A stretch of DNA of 64,000 nucleotides from Nocardia macrotermitis. GTDB lineage: Bacteria; Actinomycetota; Actinomycetes; Mycobacteriales; Mycobacteriaceae. The notes beneath the pieces are model-generated. The model saw only the letters and a list, made by a program, of their open reading frames with translations, was not told where the DNA came from and searched no databases. The DNA lies in assembly GCF_009604405.1 (NCBI RefSeq), contig NZ_WEGK01000012.1, forward strand, positions 124,001-188,000, given 5' to 3'. Position numbers and translations under genes: made by a program. This document shows, piece by piece, positions 17,135 through 25,648 of the stretch (the stretch's first letter is position 1; every line of letters begins with the position of its first letter).

Positions 17135-18112
17135 CTAGGGCCGGATTGCTCCATCGATGTTCCCCGACCCCGCGACATGCGTGAGTCCCGGCAGCGCCGC
17201 GAGAACCGCGTCGCGTCCCAGGTCCAATGCGCGCATCAGCACCGCCGAATCGCGCCCGACCCGTCCGATCGCGGGCGCGTGCCGGGGCGGGCGGATCTGC
17301 AGGATGGTGCGATCGCCGGTGAGGACGCCTTCGTCGCGGGCATGGTGTTCGGCGCGTGCGAGCCAGTTCTGCACCACCCCGGGCGCGTGCCGGGACAGGT
17401 AGCGTGCAACGACGCGAGTCTCGATCGACGAAGGGGCACTGGGCATTTCGTCGTCACGGCGGGTGCGCAGGACGAGCGTGTGGGTTGCGCCCTGGGCCAG
17501 AGCGGTGTGGATGGGCACCGATTCGGACAGCCCCGCGTCGACGTAGCGCCGTCCGGCGAACTCGACCGAACGCCCGGCCAGAATCGGCAGACAGGTGGTC
17601 GCCAGCAGCGCCCGTTGCAGCGAGGCCGGGTCGGTGATGTGCGGATGCAGATCCACCGCCGCGCCGTCGGCGGTGTCGGTGCCGATGGGGTGGAACGTCA
17701 CCGGATTCTCCACGATGGCGGCGAAATCCATCGGCACGATCCGCTCGTACACGGTGTGCACCAGATACCGGGTATCGACCACGCGCCCACCACGCAACGC
17801 CCGCGCCGGATCGATCACCCGCCGCACCACATCCGCATGCCAGGCCCGCCGCGACCGATTCGCCCGCCCACACAGCAACCACGCCCCGTTCAACGCCCCC
17901 GCCGACGACCCGTACACCGCATCGAAGCAGCTCAACACCCCCAAATCCTCGAGCCCCATCACCATCCCGTGCGAATACGCCCCTCGCGCCGACCCACCCT
18001 CGATCACCAACGCCAGCCGCGCCCCGTCCGCCCGCCGCCCCGGCACGCTCCCACCGTCCCGCCGCGCGGCGATCAGTTCGGCAACCGGGGATGCGGATTC
18101 TTCGAGCGACAC
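17135..18112 (-). CDS. patatin-like phospholipase
   Basis: Serine lipid acyl hydrolase with the patatin Ser-Asp dyad. The oxyanion-hole motif EGGSARGAYSHG is at ~38-49, the nucleophile elbow GSSAGA at ~70, and the catalytic Asp in YVDAGLSESVP at ~190. No signal peptide is seen, so cytosolic or peripheral. The GTG at 18112 has AAAGGT 6 bases upstream and gives 325 residues; a TTG at 18130 would add six. Substrate not deducible; bacterial patatins act on phospholipids or storage lipids. Confidence 0.9.
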   Translation of the reverse strand: MSLEESASPVAELIAARRDGGSVPGRRADGARLALVIEGGSARGAYSHGMVMGLEDLGVLSCFDAVYGSSAGALNGAWLLCGRANRSRRAWHADVVRRVIDPARALRGGRVVDTRYLVHTVYERIVPMDFAAIVENPVTFHPIGTDTADGAAVDLHPHITDPASLQRALLATTCLPILAGRSVEFAGRRYVDAGLSESVPIHTALAQGATHTLVLRTRRDDEMPSAPSSIETRVVARYLSRHAPGVVQNWLARAEHHARDEGVLTGDRTILQIRPPRHAPAIGRVGRDSAVLMRALDLGRDAVLAALPGLTHVAGSGNIDGAIRP

Positions 18113-18487
18113 GAGCGAACCTTTCAGCAATACGAAACGACCGCGATCCGGTCTATCACAACGCCCTCACCAGCCTCGACGCGACGTCCGCGGTCCGCCA
18201 CGCCGCGCATCCGGTATCCGTCCCAGCCGCACGGCGTGACGGCGACATCCGCGCCGATACATCGGTCGCCGCGCTCGGCCCGACCGCGCGCGATATGGAC
18301 TGGCGGGCAACAGAATTCACCAAACGGAACACGCCCCGAATGGAACCTGTCCAAAGTGGACTGTTTCAAACCGAATTCCATCCTGGCCCGATGCGCGAAT
18401 CGCACGAAAATCGCCCCCGATCACACCAACGACCACGAGCCACATGATGGGCTGACCTCATTCAACGAGCCGCACCGGGAGGCGGGA
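18113..18487. other. divergent intergenic region, no gene
   Basis: 375 bp separates the patatin gene from the XRE regulator. A small perfect dyad GTCCA-AAG-TGGAC lies at 18349-18361. The stretch 18290-18400 is poorer in G+C than its surroundings. The remainder shows no reading frame of recognisable content. Confidence 0.45.
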
Positions 18488-19369
18488 ATGTCGGACGACG
18501 GATCAACCCTGGCACGACGCCAACTGGGCAAATACCTACGAGACGGCCGCCAGGAACGCGGCCTCACCCTCCACCACGCCGCCGACCTGATCCAGCGCAG
18601 CGCGACTGCCTTGCAGCGAATCGAGAAGGGGAATGTCGCGAAGGTACGCGAGGTCGATATCGACGCACTCTGTCGGATCTACGAATTCGACGCGGACCAT
18701 ACGGCGGCTATGAAAGGTCTTGCCGCGCAAGGCAATGACCAGAGCTGGTGGTACGAGTTCGGCGACCTGATGCCGGAGAACTTCGACTTCTTCGTTGGAC
18801 TGGAGGCGTCAGCGCAACGGCTGACAACCTACGAGCCGGAGTTGGTGCCCGGGCTGCTGCAAACCCCGGCGTATGCCAGCACATTGATCCGGTCCGTTTA
18901 TCCTGATGACGGTCCAGAGGAGCATGCACGCAGAGTGCAGTTGCGGATGCGGCGGCAGACCAGGATTACGCGCAAGTACGAACCAGCGACACTGGATGTC
19001 GTTTTGCGCGAGTCGGTTCTTAGGGGTGTTGTAGGGGGTTCGAAGGCCATGGCTGCCCAGCTGAAGCACTTGGCGGACATGGGAACTCGGTCAAACATCA
19101 ATGTGCAGGTGTTGCCGTTCAGTGCCGGATTCCCTCTCGGGGAAGCTGTTGGTTCGTTTGTGATCTTGGAGTTCGGCGCGGACAGTCGAGGCCAAGCGGT
19201 CGAGCCACCCGTCGTCTACACAGAATCATTCATAGGGGAGCTGTACCTCGCCAAACCGATTGCGGTTCAGCGATACCATGGGGCATACGATTCTCTACGG
19301 CGAAGCGCGTTGGATGCGACAGCCAGTCGAGCCTTGCTTCGTCAGATTGCGAAGGAGTACGCGTCGTGA
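18488..19369 (+). CDS. XRE-family regulator with DUF5753 domain
   Basis: A 293-residue protein. The helix-turn-helix is at ~10-65 (RRQLGKYLRDGRQERGLTL then QRSATALQRIEKG), followed by the DUF5753/Scr1 ligand-like domain (ASAQRLTTYEPELVPGLLQT at ~115, VQVLPFSAGFPLG at ~200). ATG 18488 follows GGGAGGCGGGA. The stop overlaps the DUF397 gene by 4 bp (GTGA). Such regulator-plus-DUF397 pairs are abundant and specific to actinomycetes, where a few (WhiJ/BldB-like loci) influence development. The target is unknown. Confidence 0.93.
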   Translation: MSDDGSTLARRQLGKYLRDGRQERGLTLHHAADLIQRSATALQRIEKGNVAKVREVDIDALCRIYEFDADHTAAMKGLAAQGNDQSWWYEFGDLMPENFDFFVGLEASAQRLTTYEPELVPGLLQTPAYASTLIRSVYPDDGPEEHARRVQLRMRRQTRITRKYEPATLDVVLRESVLRGVVGGSKAMAAQLKHLADMGTRSNINVQVLPFSAGFPLGEAVGSFVILEFGADSRGQAVEPPVVYTESFIGELYLAKPIAVQRYHGAYDSLRRSALDATASRALLRQIAKEYAS

Positions 19370-19563
19370 CGGACGAGCTAACGACCGCGAAGTGGTTCAA
19401 GAGCAGCCGCAGCGGCGGTTCGAGGAACTGCGTCGAGGTTGCCTTTCTCGCCAAAGGGCTTGTTGGAGTTCGTGATTCGAAGAACTCCTCAGGCCCAGCG
19501 TTGATCTTCACATCCGACGAGTGGGCAGCTTTCACGCACGCGGCGGCTCGAAACCTGGCCTGA
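19366..19563 (+). CDS. DUF397 small protein, partner of the XRE regulator
   Basis: 65 residues with the DUF397 pattern W-x-K-S-S-x-S-x4-NCVEV (WFKSSRSGGSRNCVEV) and VRDSKNSSGPALIFTSDEWAAF. GTG 19366 overlaps the upstream stop, indicating coupled translation. Members probably bind or modulate the paired XRE regulator; this is inferred from consistent genetic linkage, not from chemistry. Confidence 0.93.
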   Translation: MTDELTTAKWFKSSRSGGSRNCVEVAFLAKGLVGVRDSKNSSGPALIFTSDEWAAFTHAAARNLA

Positions 19564-19654
19564 CCGGCCGAGTTTCGAGGTTGCGCGGCGTATGCGCGGG
19601 TTGGGGTGGTTAGCTTCTCGTCGAGTGGCGATGGTCGAGGCGAAGGAGGCAGGC

Positions 19655-20494
19655 GTGTCCGATTCCAGTGGTGGGGTCGATCTGCGGCAGGATGTTGCGC
19701 ACAGTGCGCGGATCTACGATCACTTCCTCGGCGGTAAGGACAATTACGCGGCGGATCGTGCCGCTGCGGAGAAGATCGAGCAGGCTATTCCCTCGGTGCG
19801 GGCGGTTGCTCGGGGTAATCGGGAGTTCATGGTGCGCGCGGTGCGGCATCTGGCCGCGGGGGAGGGGGTGCGGCAGTTCCTGGATATCGGGACCGGTATC
19901 CCGACCGAGCCGAACCTGCATCAGGTCGCTCAGGACAGCGCGCCGGACGCGCGAGTGGTGTACGTCGACAACGATCCGATCGTGCTGGCGCATGCGCGGG
20001 CGTTGCTCACCGGCACTGCCGAGGGGCGCACCCACTATGTGGAGGCCGATGTCACCGCGCCCGAGCGGATCCTGTCGGCGGCTGGTGTCCGAGAGACGCT
20101 CGACTTCGATCAACCGATCGCGTTGAGTCTGATCGCGCTGTGCCATTTCGTTCCCGGGGACCGCATCTACGACATCATCGATACCCTGCTCGCACCCCTG
20201 GCGTCGGGTTCGTATCTCGTAATGACCCATCTGACAAAAGATTTCGATGAACAGATGGTGGAGGGCGCCGTCCAGGCATACACCCGCAGCGGCATTGCGA
20301 TGGAGGCCCGCGGGTACGACGGCGTCGCCAGATTCTTCCGCAACCTCGACCTGCTCGCCCCGGGCGTCGTCGCGATCGAGGACTGGCACCCCAACGGGAT
20401 CGAACCCGAACCGGACCCGCAGGTGCCCCGTCTGCAAACCAACGCCACGAAACCACCGGCAGCCGGATACGCCGCAGTCGGGCGCAAGAGGTAG
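19655..20494 (+). CDS. SAM-dependent methyltransferase, DUF574 (SAV2177) family
   Basis: 279 residues. It opens with the family signature AHSARIYDHFLGGKDNYAADR, then the Rossmann SAM-binding stretch FLDIGTGIPTEPNLHQVAQ and VVYVDNDPIVLAHARALL. Actinomycetes carry many paralogues, often beside XRE/DUF397 genes as here, and their substrates are unknown. GTG 19655 is chosen because GAAGGAGG lies 6 bases upstream; the in-frame ATG at 19592 has no ribosome site. Confidence 0.92.
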   Translation: MSDSSGGVDLRQDVAHSARIYDHFLGGKDNYAADRAAAEKIEQAIPSVRAVARGNREFMVRAVRHLAAGEGVRQFLDIGTGIPTEPNLHQVAQDSAPDARVVYVDNDPIVLAHARALLTGTAEGRTHYVEADVTAPERILSAAGVRETLDFDQPIALSLIALCHFVPGDRIYDIIDTLLAPLASGSYLVMTHLTKDFDEQMVEGAVQAYTRSGIAMEARGYDGVARFFRNLDLLAPGVVAIEDWHPNGIEPEPDPQVPRLQTNATKPPAAGYAAVGRKR

Positions 20495-20640
20495 CCGACG
20501 CCATCGTATCGCCGCTCCACGAAAACCCTTGCCGCACTTATGCTCTCGGGTAACCAACATCCCGCCTACAGCATCGTCGGCGGGGCGCGCTATCAGGGGT
20601 CGCCGTAGTATCGACTGAATTTCGGGCGGATATGGCGTAG

Positions 20641-20847
20641 CGGGAAGCGGGGTCCGCGGCGGGTGGTTGGCGCTCGGTCAGCGCGGCGCAGGAGGTCGGC
20701 GCGATCCGTTGCGACCTCGGAGTGCCCGAGTTGCTGGTCCTCACCACCGCCGTGGCCCGGGCCGGCAACCCGGCTCAGGCGATCCACTTCCTCGATGTGT
20801 TGCTGGACGGCGTTGTGCCTCGTGGGGACAAGATGTTCGGCATGTAG
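20641..20847 (+). pseudogene. TetR regulator remnant, C-terminal third only
   Basis: One frame reads GWRSVSAAQEVGAIRCDL, then VPELLVLTTAVARAGNPAQA and IHFLDVLLDGVVPRGDK to TAG at 20845. This is the closing part of a common TetR ligand domain (pattern A..VG.lR.Dl...eLL.L..A.ARAG.P.qA...LD.lLDGL). A stop at 20638 closes the frame before it and no helix-turn-helix is found, so the DNA-binding part is gone. Confidence 0.6.
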
Positions 20848-21118
20848 CGAACCCAGCACCGCTGCGCCCAGGCGCGAGAGTTCGGATGTCGCAGCGCCGC
20901 GGACGTCGACGGCTCGCCCCGCCCGGCAGTTCCAGGGAGGCAGTCCCATTCACGCAGGCGCTGCCGGTTGGGTCGGTGCGAACCTTCTGGCGCGAGCGAG
21001 GATCGATGGTGCCCACATGACCGGACTGATCTTCCTGATCGACCGTAATACTTTCTCCTGCAACAGTTTTGCCTAGGAGTACACCGCTAGGGTCGGGGAT
21101 CGCTGATATTCTCCGGGC
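20848..21118. other. gap, upstream region of the 21119 gene
   Basis: 271 bp without a convincing gene. On the plus strand TATTCT (21107-21112) stands 6 bp before the ATG at 21119, the geometry of a leaderless transcript. Nothing else is recognised. Confidence 0.45.
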
Positions 21119-21880
21119 ATGAGCGAAACCGCCAGGGTAGTCGACGTCCCGGAATATCTCGACGCCGAATTGGTCGCGGGGGAGGAATTCGCCGACGGAC
21201 CGGCTTTCTGGTTGGCGCACTTGCTGATAACGATGGGTGATCTCGATGCGGACCCGGAGGCCTACGGCGTCACGGAGTCGGTGTTCGAGACGGTGATGGA
21301 GCGTCTCGGCGATGCCGGTCTGCCGTGGCTCACGTTCCGCGTCCCGTTCGGGGGCGGGCACACGGCGTTGGCGATCTATGTCAATTTCGAGGATGAGAGC
21401 ACCGTCGAATTCGTTGTGCACCAACCGGACTGGGGTCGGCTCGGGCATCTGGGGCAGTGTGGTCCCAGTTCCGCCGGGCCGGGCTTGTCCTGGCAGGAGT
21501 TGACCGCTATTGCCGCCGCTGTCCCGCAGGGCGTGTCGGACGCGGAGGGCCTGCTGGACCCGGCGCAGCGTCTCCTGCTTCTGCTGCCCATGCTCGGGGA
21601 TGCGGCCACCCCCGATGACGCCGTCGATGTCGTGGCGCAGGCGCTCGTGCGGTGCGGGATGATCGACGACGTGGCCGCTCGGTTCGCACGGGAACTGCTC
21701 GAAACCGATGCGGATGATCGTCCCGTCGCGCCGTCATGGATTGTGGCCGAGGACAATCCGGTGCCGATCTGCACTTCCCGCTACAGTCCGCGCCAGGTCC
21801 CGATCGCTCTGGGCATCAGTCGAACCCAAGCCCAGGCCCTGGCCGATGCGCTTCGGGGCGAGACGACCGCTACCGCATGA
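21119..21880 (+). CDS. conserved-looking protein of unknown function
   Basis: 253 acidic residues, no signal peptide or membrane helix. The N-terminal half (FADGPAFWLAHLLITMGDLDADPEAYGV, GGGHTALAIYVNFEDESTVEFVVHQPDWG) looks like a small alpha/beta domain; the C-terminal half (QRLLLLLPMLGDAATPDDAVDVVAQAL) is helical. Codon use is normal for the window. No family is recognised; the shape recalls immunity or SUKH-like proteins, but that is speculative. Probably leaderless. Its end overlaps the convergent EthD gene by 11 bp. Confidence 0.75.
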   Translation: MSETARVVDVPEYLDAELVAGEEFADGPAFWLAHLLITMGDLDADPEAYGVTESVFETVMERLGDAGLPWLTFRVPFGGGHTALAIYVNFEDESTVEFVVHQPDWGRLGHLGQCGPSSAGPGLSWQELTAIAAAVPQGVSDAEGLLDPAQRLLLLLPMLGDAATPDDAVDVVAQALVRCGMIDDVAARFARELLETDADDRPVAPSWIVAEDNPVPICTSRYSPRQVPIALGISRTQAQALADALRGETTATA

Positions 21881-22202
21881 GGTCGTCGAGTTCGAAGATC
21901 ATGCTGCGGACTGCGGCGAAGCGAGTCAGATGCGAGACGTCGGCGGCGACGGCTCGGCCGATCTCGGATTCGAACGCGGCGTGCAAGGCGGTCAGGTCGT
22001 CCCACTCCAGGGTCGCTATCAGGTAGTACTGCTCGCCCCGGACGCCGCGCATGTGGCGGCTGAGCGAGTACCGCCGCAGTCCCGGCAGCTGTCGGCCCAA
22101 GGCGATGTGCACTTCGCGATAGTGGTGTTCGAAGGCGTCGGGATCGGACGGATCACCCCACAGCACAACGAGTCTGGCGTTCGGGTCGACGTTCACTGGC
22201 AT
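21870..22202 (-). CDS. EthD-type dimeric alpha/beta-barrel protein
   Basis: 110 residues with the EthD pattern: LVVLWGDPSDPDAFEHHYREVHIALGRQLPGLRRYSLSRH followed by YYLIATLEWDDLTALHAAF. Ferredoxin-like dimeric barrel; relatives are needed for cytochrome P450-linked ether degradation or act as small isomerases. Here it stands alone, divergent from a DUF4126 gene. Function not assigned. Confidence 0.88.
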   Translation of the reverse strand: MPVNVDPNARLVVLWGDPSDPDAFEHHYREVHIALGRQLPGLRRYSLSRHMRGVRGEQYYLIATLEWDDLTALHAAFESEIGRAVAADVSHLTRFAAVRSMIFELDDLMR

Positions 22203-22410
22203 GACTGATGGCTCCTGTCGATCAATGGCAAACGGCGGCTACCTGTGTAGCCGTCCACCCTCCCGACGTTCGAGACGCGCGAAGATCGACGCCCGTCTGC
22301 CCGCACGAACTCGCCGAGCCGTCGCGGTCCTCGAAGCGGTGTCCGGTTCGAGAACTGCCGCCGTCTCACATCGGTCGGCGTATGTCGGACCGTTGCCCCA
22401 CACTTGTCCC

Positions 22411-23016
22411 ATGGAGATCACATCGGCCGTGGGCGCGGTGCTCGGCGCTTTCGGGCTGTCGGGTGCGGCGGGGCTCAATGCATGGTTGCCGCTGTTCGTG
22501 GTGGGCGTGGCGGACCGGATGGGGTGGATCGATCTCGGGCAGCCGTATCACTGGCTGTCCTCGACCCTCGTGCTGGCGGGCATTGCCGTGCTGCTGGTCG
22601 TGGATCTGGTGTGCGACAAGATCCCGGCGGTGGATTCGGCGATCCATGCCCTGGGCACGGTGATCGCGCCGACTTCGGGCGGGATCCTGTTCGCCGCCGA
22701 TACCAGCCTGAACGCGCACGTTCCGACGGCGGTCGCGGCGGTTCTGGGCGCGGTCGTCGCCGGTGGTGTGCATGTCGGGCGCTCGACCTCGCGGCCGCTG
22801 GTGACGGGAACGACTGCGGGCGTGGGTAATCCGGTCGTGTCGATCCTGGAGGACGTCTCGTCCATGGCATTGACGGTGTTGGCGCTGGTGGTGCCGATCG
22901 CCGCGTTCGTCGTGGTGGTGGCGTTGTTGATTGGGTTGGGCTGGTTGGGGTTCCGGGCGGTCCGGTGGGCCCGTTCGCGGCGCAACGGTCGCCGGGTCGA
23001 GCCGTCGGTGGAGTAG
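22411..23016 (+). CDS. DUF4126 membrane protein
   Basis: 201 residues, about five hydrophobic segments, with an N-terminal stretch LGAFGLSGAAGLNAWLPLFVVGVADR and the short loop GNPVVSILEDVSS typical of DUF4126. The C-terminus is basic and cytosolic (RWARSRRNGRR). ATG 22411 has no ribosome site and may be leaderless. The role of the family is unknown. Confidence 0.88.
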   Translation: MEITSAVGAVLGAFGLSGAAGLNAWLPLFVVGVADRMGWIDLGQPYHWLSSTLVLAGIAVLLVVDLVCDKIPAVDSAIHALGTVIAPTSGGILFAADTSLNAHVPTAVAAVLGAVVAGGVHVGRSTSRPLVTGTTAGVGNPVVSILEDVSSMALTVLALVVPIAAFVVVVALLIGLGWLGFRAVRWARSRRNGRRVEPSVE

Positions 23017-23029
23017 GTCCGGGCGTGGA

Positions 23030-23497
23030 TCAGTCGGCGTTGGTGAAGTAGCCGGGGGCGTCGAAGGTGTTGGGGATGCGAATTCCCAAGTCGGAGAGGG
23101 CGTCTTCGAGGCGGTTCAGCTCGTCGGTGCCGATCCGGCGGGCCCATTGCTCGCGTAGTTGATCGAAGACCTCCTCCCCGGTGCGCAGCAGTTGGTGGCC
23201 CAGGGGAGTGACCTGGTAGCGGCGGCGTCGGCTGTCCCGGGGGTCGGGCGCTCCGGCGATGTAGCCGCGATCTTCCAGGAAGGCAACGGTTTTGGCGGCG
23301 GCCTGGCGGGAGACGCCGAGCTGACGCGCGAGTTCGGGGATGGTGTCCCCGCCCGCGTCGATGGTGCGGATCGCGAAGTCGTGGACGGGCCGGATCTGCT
23401 CGTGCCCGCGCCGAGCGAGTTCGACGCTGGCGGCGTCGGCGAGTGCGCGGAAGCCGCCGAGGAGGAGCAGGGCGAGATCAGCGCCGGACCTGGTCAT
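23030..23497 (-). CDS. MarR family regulator
   Basis: 155 residues. The winged helix is TIPELARQLGVSRQAAAKTVAFLEDRGYIAGAPDPRDSRRRRYQVT (residues ~53-98), with the DPRDxRRR wing. It is divergent from the hydrolase at 23586, and three CAAC-N3-GTTG boxes occupy the 88-bp gap, so self-repression and control of the hydrolase are likely. The ligand may be a substrate of that hydrolase. Confidence 0.93.
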   Translation of the reverse strand: MTRSGADLALLLLGGFRALADAASVELARRGHEQIRPVHDFAIRTIDAGGDTIPELARQLGVSRQAAAKTVAFLEDRGYIAGAPDPRDSRRRRYQVTPLGHQLLRTGEEVFDQLREQWARRIGTDELNRLEDALSDLGIRIPNTFDAPGYFTNAD

Positions 23498-23511
23498 GCC
23501 GCGATCATACG

Positions 23512-23565
23512 CAACCTGGTTGACGTAGTGACAACTTGGTTGCTAGTTTGGCGACAACCAAGTTG
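23512..23565. promoter_or_regulatory. three CAAC-N3-GTTG boxes, probable MarR operators
   Basis: CAACCTGGTTG (23512-23522), CAACTTGGTTG (23532-23542) and CAACCAAGTTG (23555-23565) are spaced 20 and 23 bp centre to centre. The second and third also form a larger perfect inverted repeat with 13-bp arms (23530-23542 and 23555-23567). They fill the gap between the divergent MarR and hydrolase genes. Confidence 0.85.
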
Positions 23566-23585
23566 TCGCAATCCTTGGAGATGCC

Positions 23586-24500
23586 ATGCCCATCACTCCC
23601 GCCGGTGCCACGATTCCCGAGGTCACCCATCACATCGCGCAGGTCGGCACCCCGGTGCACTACGTCACGGCCGGTAGTTCCGGAAGTCCGGTTCTGCTCG
23701 TCCACGGCTTCCCGGAGAGCTGGTGGGCCTTCCGCGGCGTGATCCCGCTCCTCGCGGCGGAGCATCGCGTCATAGCCGTGGATCTGCCGGGATTCGGCGA
23801 TTCCGCCCATGCCGCAACGGAATTCAGCAGCACCTTCGCGGCGGAGTGCCTGCGTCGGCTGATCGAACACCTGGATCTCGGCCCGGTTCATCTCACCGGC
23901 CAGGACATCAGCGGCGTCACCACCTTCCGTCTGGCCGCCACGTACCCTGATCTGATCCGCAGTTTCGCCGCGATCGAGACCGGCCTGCCCGGCTTCGGCA
24001 TGGAGGTACTCGCGGACGTAACCCACGGCGGCACTTGGTATATCGGGGTACTGGCCGCACCCGGCATCGCGGACATGCTCATGACCGGCCGCGAACGCGA
24101 ATTCCTCACCGAGCACGCCTTTCCCGCCATGAGCGCGAGCCCCGACTCGATCACCGCCCAGGACCTCGACGAGTTCACCCGCGTCTACGCCCAGCCCGCC
24201 GGTTTCGCCGGAGCGAGCGGCCTCTACCGCTCAATGCTGGTCGAGGGCAAGCAGATTCAGGACATGGTCGCCGCGGCGAAGCTCACCATGCCAGTCCTGT
24301 CCGTCGGCGCGGGCGCGAGCCGATTCACCCACGACACCATGCACGCCGTCGCCACCGACGTCACCGAGGCCGCCCTCCCCGACATCCGCCACCTGGCCGC
24401 CCTGGAAGATCCGCAATCCCTCACCGAAACCCTGCTGACCTTCTACCGCCGACTGGACCAGATATCCAGCCTTCGCGAATCACGTTCCGCCACTTCATGA
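23586..24500 (+). CDS. alpha/beta-hydrolase, epoxide-hydrolase-like
   Basis: 304 residues. HGFPESWWAFRGVIP carries the HGxP oxyanion motif, the nucleophile is probably Asp in LTGQDISGVTTF (~residue 105), and the His lies in DIRHLAALEDPQS near the end. An Asp nucleophile points to the epoxide hydrolase or dehalogenase branch rather than esterases. ATG 23586 has a TTGGAG site upstream. Probably repressed by the divergent MarR. Confidence 0.88.
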   Translation: MPITPAGATIPEVTHHIAQVGTPVHYVTAGSSGSPVLLVHGFPESWWAFRGVIPLLAAEHRVIAVDLPGFGDSAHAATEFSSTFAAECLRRLIEHLDLGPVHLTGQDISGVTTFRLAATYPDLIRSFAAIETGLPGFGMEVLADVTHGGTWYIGVLAAPGIADMLMTGREREFLTEHAFPAMSASPDSITAQDLDEFTRVYAQPAGFAGASGLYRSMLVEGKQIQDMVAAAKLTMPVLSVGAGASRFTHDTMHAVATDVTEAALPDIRHLAALEDPQSLTETLLTFYRRLDQISSLRESRSATS

Positions 24501-24521
24501 TTCGCATGCTCGCCGAGCCGT

Positions 24522-25081
24522 CTACGCGGCGAAGACCTCGGAGATGTCGGTGGCGGTGATAGCGCGATCGAACCAGCGATCGAGGACCTCGATATCGCCG
24601 CAGGACCGAATCCGCTTCTCATCCTTGGCCGAGACCGGGACACCCCGCTTACCGAGAAGCCGCAAGATCTTCTCCACCCCATCCTCGACCCGCCCAGCAG
24701 CGCGCCCCGCCGCCTCCCCGGCAGCTCGCCCCTCAGCCCGCAGCCGCTGTGAGGTCGGCGACCGGAAGAATGACAGATCGACAGCCATCAGTTCACTCCA
24801 TTTCTTGGTGGCCCGGGCGTTACCCAGTATGCCGGGGCAGCGGGCTTGTCCGCGTCCTTCTCGCCCTGCGCCTCCGCGGCCAGCATGAACTCGCCGTCCT
24901 CCGCGGTGGTGACCTTGAGCAGAGTATCCACTCGTCGCTCGACCGGCCGGAACCCGGTGAGGTCATTGGTATACAACGCAACTTCTTTCGGGTCGCCGAA
25001 GGGGAGACCCAGGGCTTGGCCGATACGCTTCGGACGCATATCCGTCGCCGTGGACATCTGACCCATTGTTCGGAATGTCAA
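24522..25081 (-). pseudogene. deleted Rpn/PD-(D/E)XK-like actinomycete protein
   Basis: Two pieces of one protein lie in different frames. The N-terminal part (25081-24820) ends with TDLTGF-type text: YTNDLTGFRPVERRVDTLLKV and AAEAQGEKDADKPAAPAYWV. The C-terminal part (about 24830-24522) reads ATKKWSELMAVDLSFF, SPTSQRLRAEGRAAGEAAG and DRWFDRAITATDISEVF. Complete relatives of about 290 residues have a ~100-residue middle between these. A deletion near 24825 removed it and shifted the frame. The AEG/AAG repeats are the usual charged linker. Confidence 0.7.
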
Positions 25082-25648
25082 CTGTTCCGGGGCATTTCGT
25101 CTTCAATGAGGGTGCGGAAGGAACGCAGTTCCGGCCCTTCGGCGATCGCACGGGCCTGATCCGCGCGCTGTACGAGGCACGGTTGGAACCGATTGTGGAC
25201 GCGGTCGAAACGGGCCCGCCGCCCCTGGGGCCCGATACCCCCTGCGTCGCAACGCATCCCGGCCCTGCTCGATGTCCTGCTGTGCTTCGAACTCGACAAC
25301 CGCCATCTGGCACCGGCTCTGGAGGACATCGGGAACATGAGCCCGTACCGGGCCGAGCGTTACCAGCGTTGACACAACGCCTGCCGCAACCGGCGCTTCA
25401 GGCCCAAGTTCGGCGAGATGCTGACCTAGGTGCCGCACGGCGGCACCCAGCACATCCTCGATAGTTGGCCCAGGTGGCGGTTTGTGCGCCACGGGCGTTT
25501 TGACCCGCTGCGGGTTCCGGAGGTCACTCCGCCGTCAAGTGTGCCGCTGGATAATGGTATGGTACATAAAAGTTGGTACGATGACAGTAGGGTTGGTCGG
25601 CCTTCCATAGGGTGCCGCCTTCCCGAAGTTGTTCTGTGGAGAAGGCGA
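25082..25648. other. 567-bp region without a convincing gene
   Basis: The plus strand contains a broken-looking text LLDVLLCFELDNRHLAPAL then EDIGNMSPYRAERYQR to a TGA near 25370, weakly like the end of a Tn3-type transposase but too short to claim. The last 120 bp are AT-richer (TGGTAC occurs twice at 25563 and 25577 region) and should hold the promoter of the prenyltransferase gene. Confidence 0.4.

Noticed and set aside
25200..25420. Tn3-type transposase fragment
   Set aside because: The peptide ending NMSPYRAERYQR only loosely resembles the Tn3 C-terminus, over about 20 residues, with no terminal inverted repeat; too weak to call.
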